Positions 1 to 5,505 of a DNA stretch of 6,671 nt are shown in pieces. Position 1 is the first letter of the stretch. Each line of letters starts with the position of its first letter. The notes beneath the pieces are model-generated. The model did no database searches. It worked only from the letters and a program-made list of their open reading frames with translations, and had not been told where the DNA came from. The DNA comes from Candidatus Cloacimonadota bacterium. GTDB taxonomy: Bacteria > Cloacimonadota > Cloacimonadia > Cloacimonadales > TCS61. The stretch is taken from assembly GCA_021108055.1 (NCBI GenBank), contig JAIORR010000296.1, positions 1-6,671 on the forward strand, read 5' to 3'. A program made the translations under genes and the position numbers.

Positions 1-19
1 AAAACAAACGTTCTGTATC

Positions 20-172
20 TTGTTGATAATCAGCAAAGCATAGCTTAAGTTGACGCGTATGCCTGTAAGGGCGGCATCAACCGGATTTTCGCCCTTTCAG
101 GGCTTGAAGCAAGTTATTGCCTGTGTCATAGGGCGTTGCCCTATGTTATTGATTTAAGCCCTTTGGGCTTTT
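20..172. repeat. REP-like cluster of GC-cored hairpins
   Basis: Several short dyads are packed together and stand out in GC content from the AT-rich surroundings. They are AAGC/GCTT at 36-39/43-46; GTTG plus ATGCC at 49-52 and 59-63, pairing with GGCAT plus CAAC at 73-81 with the palindrome ACGCGT bulged out; GCCCT-ttc-AGGGC at 91-103; CATAGGGC-gtt-GCCCTATG at 127-145; and AAGCCC-ttt-GGGCTT at 156-170, followed by TT. The last three all have 3-nt loops. AAGGGCG (67-73) can also pair with CGCCCTT (90-96), which excludes the 91-103 hairpin. From memory this resembles dispersed intergenic elements common in Bacteroidota and possibly mobilised by Y1 (REP-associated) transposases; that link is not verified. 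It lies upstream of the hydrolase gene and could also terminate transcription from the left. The left edge of the element is uncertain. Confidence 0.65.
156..172 (+). terminator. Terminator-like hairpin at the end of the REP-like cluster
   Basis: AAGCCC (156-161) and GGCTT with its preceding G (165-170) form a perfect 6-bp stem with a TTT loop, and the T-run continues to 172. It could stop transcription entering from left of the window before the hydrolase gene. The T-run is short, and the hairpin may simply be one module of the repeat. Confidence 0.3.
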
Positions 173-216
173 ATTTAACTTCGTAAAGTAGAATTAATAA
201 ATAAAATAAAGAAATT

Positions 217-1623
217 ATGAAAAATTTAGTATTAACATTAGCAGCTGTAACAATTACTTTAATGACATCAGGTCAAGACCTGTCGGGAAAATGGTCAGGG
301 ATTCTTGAATTTCAAGGACAAAAATTAACTGTTATATTCAATATTAAAAAAATTGAAGAAACATATTCTGCAACAATGGACAGCCCTGACCAAGGAGCAA
401 CGGGAATTCCGATTGATACCGTAATTGTCAATAATAATATTCTTACTCTTAATGCATCTGCTCTAAAAATGGATTATACCGGAAATGTAAACAGCAGCTT
501 TACAGAAATTGAAGGCACTTTTACACAATTGGGAAACAAAATCCCCTTGAATTTAACAAGGAAAGAAATCGAAAAAAAAGAAAAGATTCGTTCACAAACA
601 CCTGAACCACCTTTTCCTTATAATGTTGAAGAAGTAGAGTTCAATAACAATATTGACAGTATAACTTTAGCCGGAACACTGACTTTTCCGAAAAAGGGTA
701 AGAATTTTCCGGCTGTTGTTATGATTTCCGGAAGCGGCCCGCAAAACAGAGATGAAGAACTTTTTGGTCATCGGCCGTTTATGGTAATTGCTGATTTTTT
801 AACAAAAAAAGGAATTGCTGTTTTACGATTTGATGACAGAGGTATCGGAGAATCTACAGGAAACTTTAAAAATGCAACTTCCGAGGATTTTGCAAACGAT
901 GTCCTTGCCGGAATTGAATATTTGAAAGGAAGAAAAGAAATAGATAAATCAAAAATCGGTTTAATCGGTCATAGTGAAGGCGGTATGATTGCGCCTTTTG
1001 TAGCTTCAAATACAAAAGATGTAGCTTTTATAGTATTAATGGCAGCTCCGGGCATAGCTACAGATGAATTAATGATACTGCAAACAGAAAAAGGCGGTGA
1101 GTTAGCCGGAATTGACAATGAAATTATTAAGAAAAATTCGGAATTACAAAGAGGTATGTATTCAATTATTAAAAAAAATTATCAAAGTGAGAAATTAGAC
1201 AGTTTGCTTGAAGAATATTTGAAAAACTCTTTTGCTGATTTACCGGCAGAAATGAAACCCTCATCGGAAGAAGAAACAGATGCTTTAATAAAAATTCAAA
1301 TCAAAATTGCAACTGATAAATGGTTTCAATATTTTATTACTTTCAATCCGCAAATATATTTGCAAAAAGTTAAATGTCCGGTTTTAGCATTAAACGGTTC
1401 TTTGGACAGTCAAGTTCTTCCCACAGAGAATTTAAAAGGGATTGAGAAATCTTTGAAAGAAGGAGGAAATAAAAATTATAAAATAGTTGAATTAAAAGGT
1501 CTTAATCATTTATTTCAGGAAGCAAAAACAGGAGCTTTTTCAGAGTACAACCAAATTGAGCATACTCATTCCGAAATATTTTTAGAAACAATGTCTGTTT
1601 GGATTAGTTCAATTGTTAAATAG
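217..1623 (+). CDS. Exported alpha/beta hydrolase (esterase or acyl-peptidase-like)
   Basis: Probable periplasmic serine hydrolase of 468 residues; the substrate is unknown. Residues 1-20 are a short basic then hydrophobic signal peptide without a lipobox cysteine, so cleavage by signal peptidase I near residue 20 is likely. Residues 21-115 form a beta-rich N-terminal domain (DLSGKWSGILEF start) often seen ahead of the hydrolase in Bacteroidota. The alpha/beta hydrolase fold covers about 140-468. The oxyanion segment is SGSGPQNRDE (171-180), the nucleophile elbow is GHSEGG with Ser253, the likely acid is Asp397 in NGSLDSQV, and the likely base is His431 in GLNHLF. The triad is complete, so the enzyme should be active. 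The ATG at 217 is chosen because it begins directly with the signal peptide and has an A-rich upstream region. No operon partner is visible: a REP-like repeat precedes it and a terminator follows. Confidence 0.9.
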   Translation: MKNLVLTLAAVTITLMTSGQDLSGKWSGILEFQGQKLTVIFNIKKIEETYSATMDSPDQGATGIPIDTVIVNNNILTLNASALKMDYTGNVNSSFTEIEGTFTQLGNKIPLNLTRKEIEKKEKIRSQTPEPPFPYNVEEVEFNNNIDSITLAGTLTFPKKGKNFPAVVMISGSGPQNRDEELFGHRPFMVIADFLTKKGIAVLRFDDRGIGESTGNFKNATSEDFANDVLAGIEYLKGRKEIDKSKIGLIGHSEGGMIAPFVASNTKDVAFIVLMAAPGIATDELMILQTEKGGELAGIDNEIIKKNSELQRGMYSIIKKNYQSEKLDSLLEEYLKNSFADLPAEMKPSSEEETDALIKIQIKIATDKWFQYFITFNPQIYLQKVKCPVLALNGSLDSQVLPTENLKGIEKSLKEGGNKNYKIVELKGLNHLFQEAKTGAFSEYNQIEHTHSEIFLETMSVWISSIVK

Positions 1624-1647
1624 TGCAAACAGATATTTATGTGTTTT

Positions 1648-1733
1648 AGTGTCAGCGTGAATTTGTTAATTGGCTGATTATGAGTCAATAATATTATTGC
1701 CTTTTCATAAAAATATTTACACCGACACTTTTT
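1648..1733 (+). terminator. Long stem-loop with T-run after the hydrolase gene
   Basis: AGTGTC (1648-1653) pairs with GACACT (1724-1729). Pairing continues inward with two mismatches to 1662/1715 (GTGAAT against ATTTAC, including a G-T wobble). The right arm runs into TTTTT (1729-1733), which suits intrinsic termination of the + strand gene. The loop is long, at 52 nt. There is no matching T-run for the convergent lipoprotein gene on the minus strand. Confidence 0.5.
1686..1699. repeat. Perfect 14-bp AT-rich palindrome
   Basis: CAATAATATTATTG is a perfect palindrome in the loop of the convergent-gene stem-loop. It could be an apical extension of that structure or a dimeric protein site. No function can be assigned, and AT-rich palindromes arise easily in this composition. 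Confidence 0.4.
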
Positions 1734-1773
1734 GGAGTGTACTCATATTTGTTAAATGTTTATGTCAGAAAAT

Positions 1774-3114
1774 TTAATCATAAATCGGATATTGTGTAAA
1801 TTCATCAACTTTTTGAATAATTAAGTCGCCTTTTGCTGCCGAAGATAGATATAATTGTAAATTGTACACGTTTTCTGAATCATATCCGTTGTTCGGAATA
1901 CCGTTAAAAATTATATCCGGTTTATTATCTTTATCTAAGTCACCAATCCATCGTATTATTAAGAAATCATTTCTGTAAATATTGTTTAACTGAAAAAATT
2001 GTTGCTTTTTTCCTGTTTTTTGATTTCGCAAAATTAAATGATAGTTAGTATTTCCGGAAGACTTACAAAATATAACATAAGAGGTATTATTAATCTTAAA
2101 TTGTAAGATTGAATCATTATTCATTATTTGATTTCCTGCAAAAGCTGTTTTTAATTTTGTCAGACTATCCGGATATAAGTGTGCCAATCCGCTGATTAAA
2201 AATTCAGATGTTATATTCTCCGGATTTATGGTATATTCTGTTGCAACATAGCTTCCGTCAGGAATATCATCCCCTTCATATGTTTTAAGTTCTGCTTTTG
2301 CTGTACCGGAGGTTACGTAATATCCGTCTTTGCATATAAAAATTAGTTTCTCATCAAAAAAGCTGCGATAATCACCGTTTAAACTCGCAGACCATTCACC
2401 CGTTAATATTCGTACGTTTGCCGAAGAATCAATTTCATTACCTTGTGCAGGCGGATATTTATCGCTGTCTTCACCGTTGTATTCCATTTTATTGCTTTCC
2501 ATTACCAAACCGGGAATATTAAATATTTCTTCATTTATTTCTATTCTGTTAAAATCTATTCCGCAGCAAGAATTATGATGAATATAATTTTTTGAGGCAT
2601 AAAGATATTTACAATCCCTTGCGAAAATACCTTCTCTTCCGCATCCGTTAAGTTCACATCCGGTAATATATATTGAATCACATGCGGAAAACTTAATTAC
2701 TGCACCCATGCATTCGTCAAGCTCATTATGCCTTGCACTGATATTTTCAATTTTAACAATATTACAACTGTCAAAATGCAGAATTTCATCGTACATATTA
2801 GTGCAAATTAATTGTACCACACCTTTTCCTTTCACTGTAATATTTTCAATACCTTTAAATAAAATTGCTTTTTCAAACTCATAGGTTCCGCTGTCAATTA
2901 ATATAATGTCATTGTTCCCGAGTGAGTCCTTGATAATGTTTATAAGTTCTTTAATATTACTAACTTGCCATGTTTTTTGCACTGAATTAACATCATTGAG
3001 CTGAAATTCTTGCTTTTTTGTTTTTGAATTAGTATTTTCATCAGTATTACAGGAATAAAATCCGAAAAAAATAATTAGATTTATACACAGGATTGTTAAT
3101 TTTTTTAGTTTCAT
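1774..3114 (-). CDS. Cysteine-rich right-handed beta-helix lipoprotein
   Basis: Surface or periplasmic lipoprotein of 446 residues with unknown ligand or activity. Residues 1-21 are a basic then hydrophobic signal ending FYSC, with Cys22 as the probable lipidation site (a weak lipobox, tolerated in Bacteroidota). A low-complexity linker follows. Residues about 50-215 show the repeating pattern of a right-handed parallel beta-helix, starting NDIILIDSGTYEF and NITVKGKGVVQL, as in pectate-lyase-like or NosD-like folds. Nine cysteines lie between residues 104 and 184 (104, 117, 135, 145, 153, 158, 168, 183, 184). The C-terminal region, about 240-446, carries GDLDKDNKPD (391-400), a DxDxDxxxD loop like calcium sites in FG-GAP or EF-hand-like repeats. 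No polysaccharide-lyase catalytic residues can be named. It is convergent with the hydrolase and divergent from prmA. Confidence 0.85.
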   Translation of the reverse strand: MKLKKLTILCINLIIFFGFYSCNTDENTNSKTKKQEFQLNDVNSVQKTWQVSNIKELINIIKDSLGNNDIILIDSGTYEFEKAILFKGIENITVKGKGVVQLICTNMYDEILHFDSCNIVKIENISARHNELDECMGAVIKFSACDSIYITGCELNGCGREGIFARDCKYLYASKNYIHHNSCCGIDFNRIEINEEIFNIPGLVMESNKMEYNGEDSDKYPPAQGNEIDSSANVRILTGEWSASLNGDYRSFFDEKLIFICKDGYYVTSGTAKAELKTYEGDDIPDGSYVATEYTINPENITSEFLISGLAHLYPDSLTKLKTAFAGNQIMNNDSILQFKINNTSYVIFCKSSGNTNYHLILRNQKTGKKQQFFQLNNIYRNDFLIIRWIGDLDKDNKPDIIFNGIPNNGYDSENVYNLQLYLSSAAKGDLIIQKVDEFTQYPIYD

Positions 3115-3142
3115 AATATTTTGAATTAGTTATTTATAATTG

Positions 3143-3150
3143 CAAAATTA
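3143..3150 (-). promoter_or_regulatory. Candidate -7 element for the beta-helix lipoprotein gene
   Basis: The minus strand reads TAATTTTG, an exact match to the Bacteroidota -7 consensus TAnnTTTG. It would place the start of transcription some 20 nt before the ATG at 3114. No clear -33 TTTG lies at the usual 19-21 nt spacing, so support is partial. Confidence 0.35.
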
Positions 3151-3250
3151 ATGTTACAAATGCAAATTTTCTTTATTAAGAATACATAATGCAGCAAAGC
3201 TACAAACAAAAAATAAAATTCTGAAAAAACTTAAATAAATATAATTAAAC

Positions 3251-3337
3251 AGATTGAATGAGATTTATGTAGATTGAACGAGATTGCTTATTTCGGTTTT
3301 TGCGGCTTAATCAATCTAATTCAATCTTAATCAATCT
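3251..3337. repeat. Palindromic array of AGATTGA / TCAATCT units at 10-bp spacing
   Basis: The left arm has AGATTGA at 3251, AGATTTA at 3261, AGATTGA at 3271 and AGATTGC at 3281. The right arm has TCAATCT at 3311, 3321 and 3331. The units start exactly 10 bp apart within each arm, and the two arms are reverse complements around a 24-nt spacer that contains TTTCGGTTTTTGCGGC. One strand could fold into a stem whose register can slip by 10 nt; on duplex DNA all units in an arm face the same side of the helix. The array lies between divergent genes, 116 bp before prmA. It may be an operator array or a dispersed repeat. Confidence 0.8.
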
Positions 3338-3395
3338 ATTTATGAATGCAGTCAAAAACCATACGGGAACAAATATAATAAACAATCTGACTTCG

Positions 3396-3407
3396 TTAAA
3401 ATTTTAA
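3396..3407. repeat. Perfect 12-bp palindrome upstream of prmA
   Basis: TTAAAATTTTAA is perfectly symmetric and lies 45 bp before the prmA start. It could be a protein site in the prmA control region. Composition alone makes such a palindrome fairly likely, so the assignment is weak. Confidence 0.25.
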
Positions 3408-3452
3408 TGATGAGTCTGCCGTTTTTGGTATAAGCTTTGAAATATAAATGTA

Positions 3453-4301
3453 ATGAACAACAAACTTGATTATATTGAACTTATTTGCAAAATCAACCCT
3501 AATTTGCAAAAACATACAGATGTTCTAATCGCATATCTGACTGATATCGGCTTTGAAAGTTTTATGGAAACAGAAAAAGGCGTTAATGCCTATATTGCTG
3601 AATGTCAATTTAATGAAAAGGCTTTGAATGATTTTGAGAAACAATTTTCCGTATTTAAATTAAAATTTGAATACAGGATTATTAAAGATGAAAACTGGAA
3701 TGAAAAATGGACAGAAAATTATTTTGAACCTATAATTTTCGGTACAGACTTGGTTGTAAGAGCATCTTTTCATAAAAATTTCCCTAAAGCTAAAAAAGAA
3801 ATTATTATAGATCCGAAAACAGCATTCGGTACAGGATATCATGCAACAACTTATATGTTGCTGGAAGAGATATTAAAATCGGATACTTTAAATAAATCAG
3901 TTTTGGATATGGGAACAGGAACAGGAATACTCGCAATATTAAGTAAAATGCAAGGTTCTGCATATACATTTGCTGTGGATAATGATATTAAAGCTGTAAA
4001 AAACACATCAGAAAACATATTGATTAATAATACCCCTGACATTGAGGTTGGACACGGAGATATTACAATCTTGAAAAATGAGAAATTTGATATTATCTAT
4101 GAAAATATTTGGAAGAATACAGTAATTAATGATATGCCGATATTGGCAAAACATCTTAATTCCGGCGGGGTTTTGCTGACAAGCGGGTTTTATTATAAAG
4201 AATATGATGAGGTTAAGAGAGCAGGAGAGGATGTAGGTTTAATATTTCAATACAGCAGAGAAAAAGACGGCTGGGCTGTTGTTAAGTTTGTGAAGGAGTG
4301 A
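3453..4301 (+). CDS. prmA: Ribosomal protein L11 methyltransferase
   Basis: Cytoplasmic SAM-dependent methyltransferase that trimethylates ribosomal protein L11. Its 282 residues match the usual family length (E. coli PrmA is about 293). Residues 1-75 are the L11-recognition domain. The linker motif NWNEKWTENYFEPI is at 81-94. DPKTAFGTGYHATT (120-133) is the PrmA signature, with Tyr129 where His or Thr is usual. SAM motif I is VLDMGTGTGILAI (150-162), the acidic ribose-binding loop is AVDND (174-178), and DIIYENIW (213-220) is the post-motif segment with Asn218. Motif integrity suggests a functional enzyme. The ATG at 3453 overlaps by one base a preceding ATG-TAA (3448-3453), so the upstream ATG cannot be the start. 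It is divergent from the beta-helix gene and convergent with the next lipoprotein. Probably the only core gene here. Confidence 0.95.
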   Translation: MNNKLDYIELICKINPNLQKHTDVLIAYLTDIGFESFMETEKGVNAYIAECQFNEKALNDFEKQFSVFKLKFEYRIIKDENWNEKWTENYFEPIIFGTDLVVRASFHKNFPKAKKEIIIDPKTAFGTGYHATTYMLLEEILKSDTLNKSVLDMGTGTGILAILSKMQGSAYTFAVDNDIKAVKNTSENILINNTPDIEVGHGDITILKNEKFDIIYENIWKNTVINDMPILAKHLNSGGVLLTSGFYYKEYDEVKRAGEDVGLIFQYSREKDGWAVVKFVKE

Positions 4302-4315
4302 GGTGTTTATATTTT

Positions 4316-4334
4316 TGTTAGCGCAAGTGTTTTG
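4316..4334 (+). repeat. 19-bp motif repeated in inverted orientation at 5282-5300
   Basis: TGTTAGCGCAAGTGTTTTG here and TGTTGGCGCAAATGTTATA on the minus strand at 5300-5282 agree at 15 of 19 positions (14 of the first 16). The two copies face each other across the 246-residue lipoprotein gene. The second copy forms the end of the attC-like palindrome, so this one may be a remnant of a related recombination site just after prmA. Confidence 0.5.
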
Positions 4335-4378
4335 TTTATGTCTCATTAGTATGTAGCTTCTATGTCCTTGGTGCTTGT

Positions 4379-4400
4379 CTATTATCAATTAATAGTTTTT
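4379..4400 (+). terminator. Weak terminator-like hairpin after prmA
   Basis: CTATTA (4379-4384) and TAATAG (4390-4395) form a perfect 6-bp stem with a 5-nt loop, followed directly by TTTTT (4396-4400). The layout suits termination of prmA, but the stem has only one G-C pair and lies about 80 bp after the stop codon. Confidence 0.3.
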
Positions 4401-4425
4401 ATGACAACAGTATCGTTAAAATTCC

Positions 4426-4446
4426 ACAATAAACTTATCTTATTGT
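4426..4446. repeat. AT-rich hairpin in the convergent gap after prmA
   Basis: ACAATAA (4426-4432) and TTATTGT (4440-4446) form a perfect 7-bp stem with a 7-nt loop. AATT on both sides (4420-4423 and 4447-4450) adds four pairs past a CC bulge. It lies downstream of both prmA and the minus-strand lipoprotein and may help separate convergent transcripts. No T-run follows on either strand. Confidence 0.3.
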
Positions 4447-4504
4447 AATTGTTATTTATCGTGTCAATATTTCATGTAATCTCAATCAGAATAATATTTT
4501 ACTT

Positions 4505-5245
4505 TTATTGTTTGAAATATATTATGGGGTCTAACTCCCAAAGCATTTTCTCTTCATGAAATGAAACATTAGCATTAAATGTAAATTCATTAACACTAAA
4601 TACATTGTTTTCAAAAGAATATGTATACCTAAATGTGTCGGCAGGAAACACTGTGTTTCCGTATTCTAAAATTCCTTGGTAATAGTAATCAGATGTATTG
4701 GTTGGGAGTTCTATTAATTCAGTATAATTTCCAATTAAATATTTTTCTTCATATAAAATGCTATAAATAAGCAATATTTTAGATTCGCTTTTCCATTTTC
4801 CAAATATTGTTCCTGAAATATTATCTTCTAAAGGTTCAAATTCATTTACAGGTAACAATTCAAGAGTATTATTAAAATGGTTGATATTATAAATTGGGTA
4901 CAAGTAAGTAGCTTTTTCTATAGTCTCATTATTCTCAAAATCCGAAAAGTAAGTCATCTCTGCATTATTTATTTTGAATTGTCCATCTTTAATTTTGTAA
5001 TTCCCTTCAACAATCTCAAAGATTTGTTCTTCACCATTATCATAAATCCAGTAATTAGTTTTCACAAAGGAATGATTACTTTTTATTTCTAAAATTTCAT
5101 AATCATGTGAGTAATTAATTCTCCAAGTCCCAATAAAATTGTACTCCAAAATTTCTTCCGGATATAAGTTGGCATCTTCCTTTTTACAACTTATAAACAA
5201 AAGAACTCCCAACAAAATAACGTAATTAACAAATTTTATTTTCAT
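4505..5245 (-). CDS. Predicted lipoprotein, possible tandem lipocalin-like domains
   Basis: Unrecognised 246-residue envelope protein. Residues 1-19 are a basic then hydrophobic signal ending in FISC, giving Cys20 as the lipidation site, followed by the polar linker KKEDANLYPE. Two segments begin alike: FIGTWRINY at 37-45 and IFGKWKSES at 147-155. Each is followed by alternating beta-strand-like sequence, which suggests two lipocalin-like barrels (Gly-x-Trp start) or an internal duplication. The protein is rich in Tyr, Asn and Glu and has no cysteine after Cys20. The ATG at 5245 directly begins the signal peptide. A weak TTG-N18-GATATTTG lies upstream (5281-5253) but would leave almost no leader. 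The gene follows the 351-residue lipoprotein on the same strand with a 260-bp structured gap, so co-transcription is doubtful. It is flanked by inverted copies of a 19-bp motif, a hint of mobility. Confidence 0.75.
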   Translation of the reverse strand: MKIKFVNYVILLGVLLFISCKKEDANLYPEEILEYNFIGTWRINYSHDYEILEIKSNHSFVKTNYWIYDNGEEQIFEIVEGNYKIKDGQFKINNAEMTYFSDFENNETIEKATYLYPIYNINHFNNTLELLPVNEFEPLEDNISGTIFGKWKSESKILLIYSILYEEKYLIGNYTELIELPTNTSDYYYQGILEYGNTVFPADTFRYTYSFENNVFSVNEFTFNANVSFHEEKMLWELDPIIYFKQ

Positions 5246-5280
5246 TTTAATTCAAATATCTAATAGTTTATAATTGGTCA

Positions 5281-5489
5281 ATATAACATTTGCGCCAACA
5301 GCGGTATAGAAAAAGTAAGGGATAAATCCGCTGAAATTTTGAAATTATAAAAGCAGCAAAATTTTTTGGTTTTTGACTCCTTAAATTATTTGTAAAAGCA
5401 AAATCGCAAAAGATTTTGCGGGGATTATTGCTTGTTGCTACTTTTCAATTCGCTGATTGCCCTTATTTTTTTTATACTTTTGTTATCGG
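5281..5489 (-). repeat. attC-like long imperfect palindrome
   Basis: The arms pair as follows: ATAACA (5283-5288) with TGTTAT (5481-5486); then mostly mismatched TTT; then, past a one-sided 12-nt insertion (cgccaacagcgg, 5293-5304), 5305-5321 (TATAGAAAAAGTAAGGG) with 5460-5476 (15 Watson-Crick and two G-T pairs over 17). Weaker pairing continues inward through AATC/GATT. The middle holds a separate perfect hairpin at 5398-5419. On the minus strand the site runs from CCGATAAC to GTTATAT, the AAC...GTT layout of integron attC sites with a variable interior. Its length of about 205 bp exceeds the usual 57-141 bp, and the outer boxes fit RYYYAAC/GTTRRRY only in part. A palindromic repeat of another type remains possible. 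Confidence 0.5.
5394..5419 (-). terminator. Intrinsic terminator-like hairpin after the 351-residue gene
   Basis: On the minus strand, GCAAAATC (5419-5412) and GATTTTGC (5405-5398) form a perfect 8-bp stem with the 6-nt loop TTTTGC, followed by TTTT (5397-5394). It is about 90 bp after the stop codon at 5506 and sits at the tip of the attC-like palindrome, so it may serve as terminator, as part of the folded site, or both. Confidence 0.45.
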
Positions 5490-5505
5490 TTTTTATCATT
5501 TTTTC

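Noticed and set aside
1..48. Open frame from the left edge ending in TAA at 46-48 as the tail of an upstream gene
   Set aside because: Only 15 codons are visible and they run into the REP-like element. Nothing supports coding over chance.
3192..3200. CAGCAAAGC shared with 31-39
   Set aside because: A 9-base match without extension on either side is expected by chance in a window of this size.
3251..3337. CRISPR array
   Set aside because: The repeated units are 7 bp with 3-bp intervals and are inverted between arms. CRISPR repeats are longer, directly repeated and separated by spacers of 25 bp or more.
3374..3379. TATAAT as a -10 box for prmA
   Set aside because: Bacteroidota primary promoters use TAnnTTTG and TTTG, and there is no matching -35. 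The hexamer is common by chance in this AT-rich gap.
3431..3439. TAAGCTTTG as a -7 element for prmA
   Set aside because: The spacing inside the motif is one base too long for TAnnTTTG, and it would leave a leader of only a few bases.
3660..3842. Open frame of 60 residues on the minus strand inside prmA
   Set aside because: It lies fully within a clearly conserved gene on the other strand, and its translation (Phe- and Cys-rich) looks like an antisense shadow.
3851..4042. Open frame of 63 residues on the minus strand inside prmA
   Set aside because: It is antisense to the SAM-binding core of prmA and has no initiation context or recognisable domain.
4877..5092. Open frame of 71 residues on the plus strand inside the 246-residue lipoprotein gene
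   Set aside because: It is antisense to a gene with a clear lipoprotein signal; its hydrophobicity follows from the opposite strand's composition.
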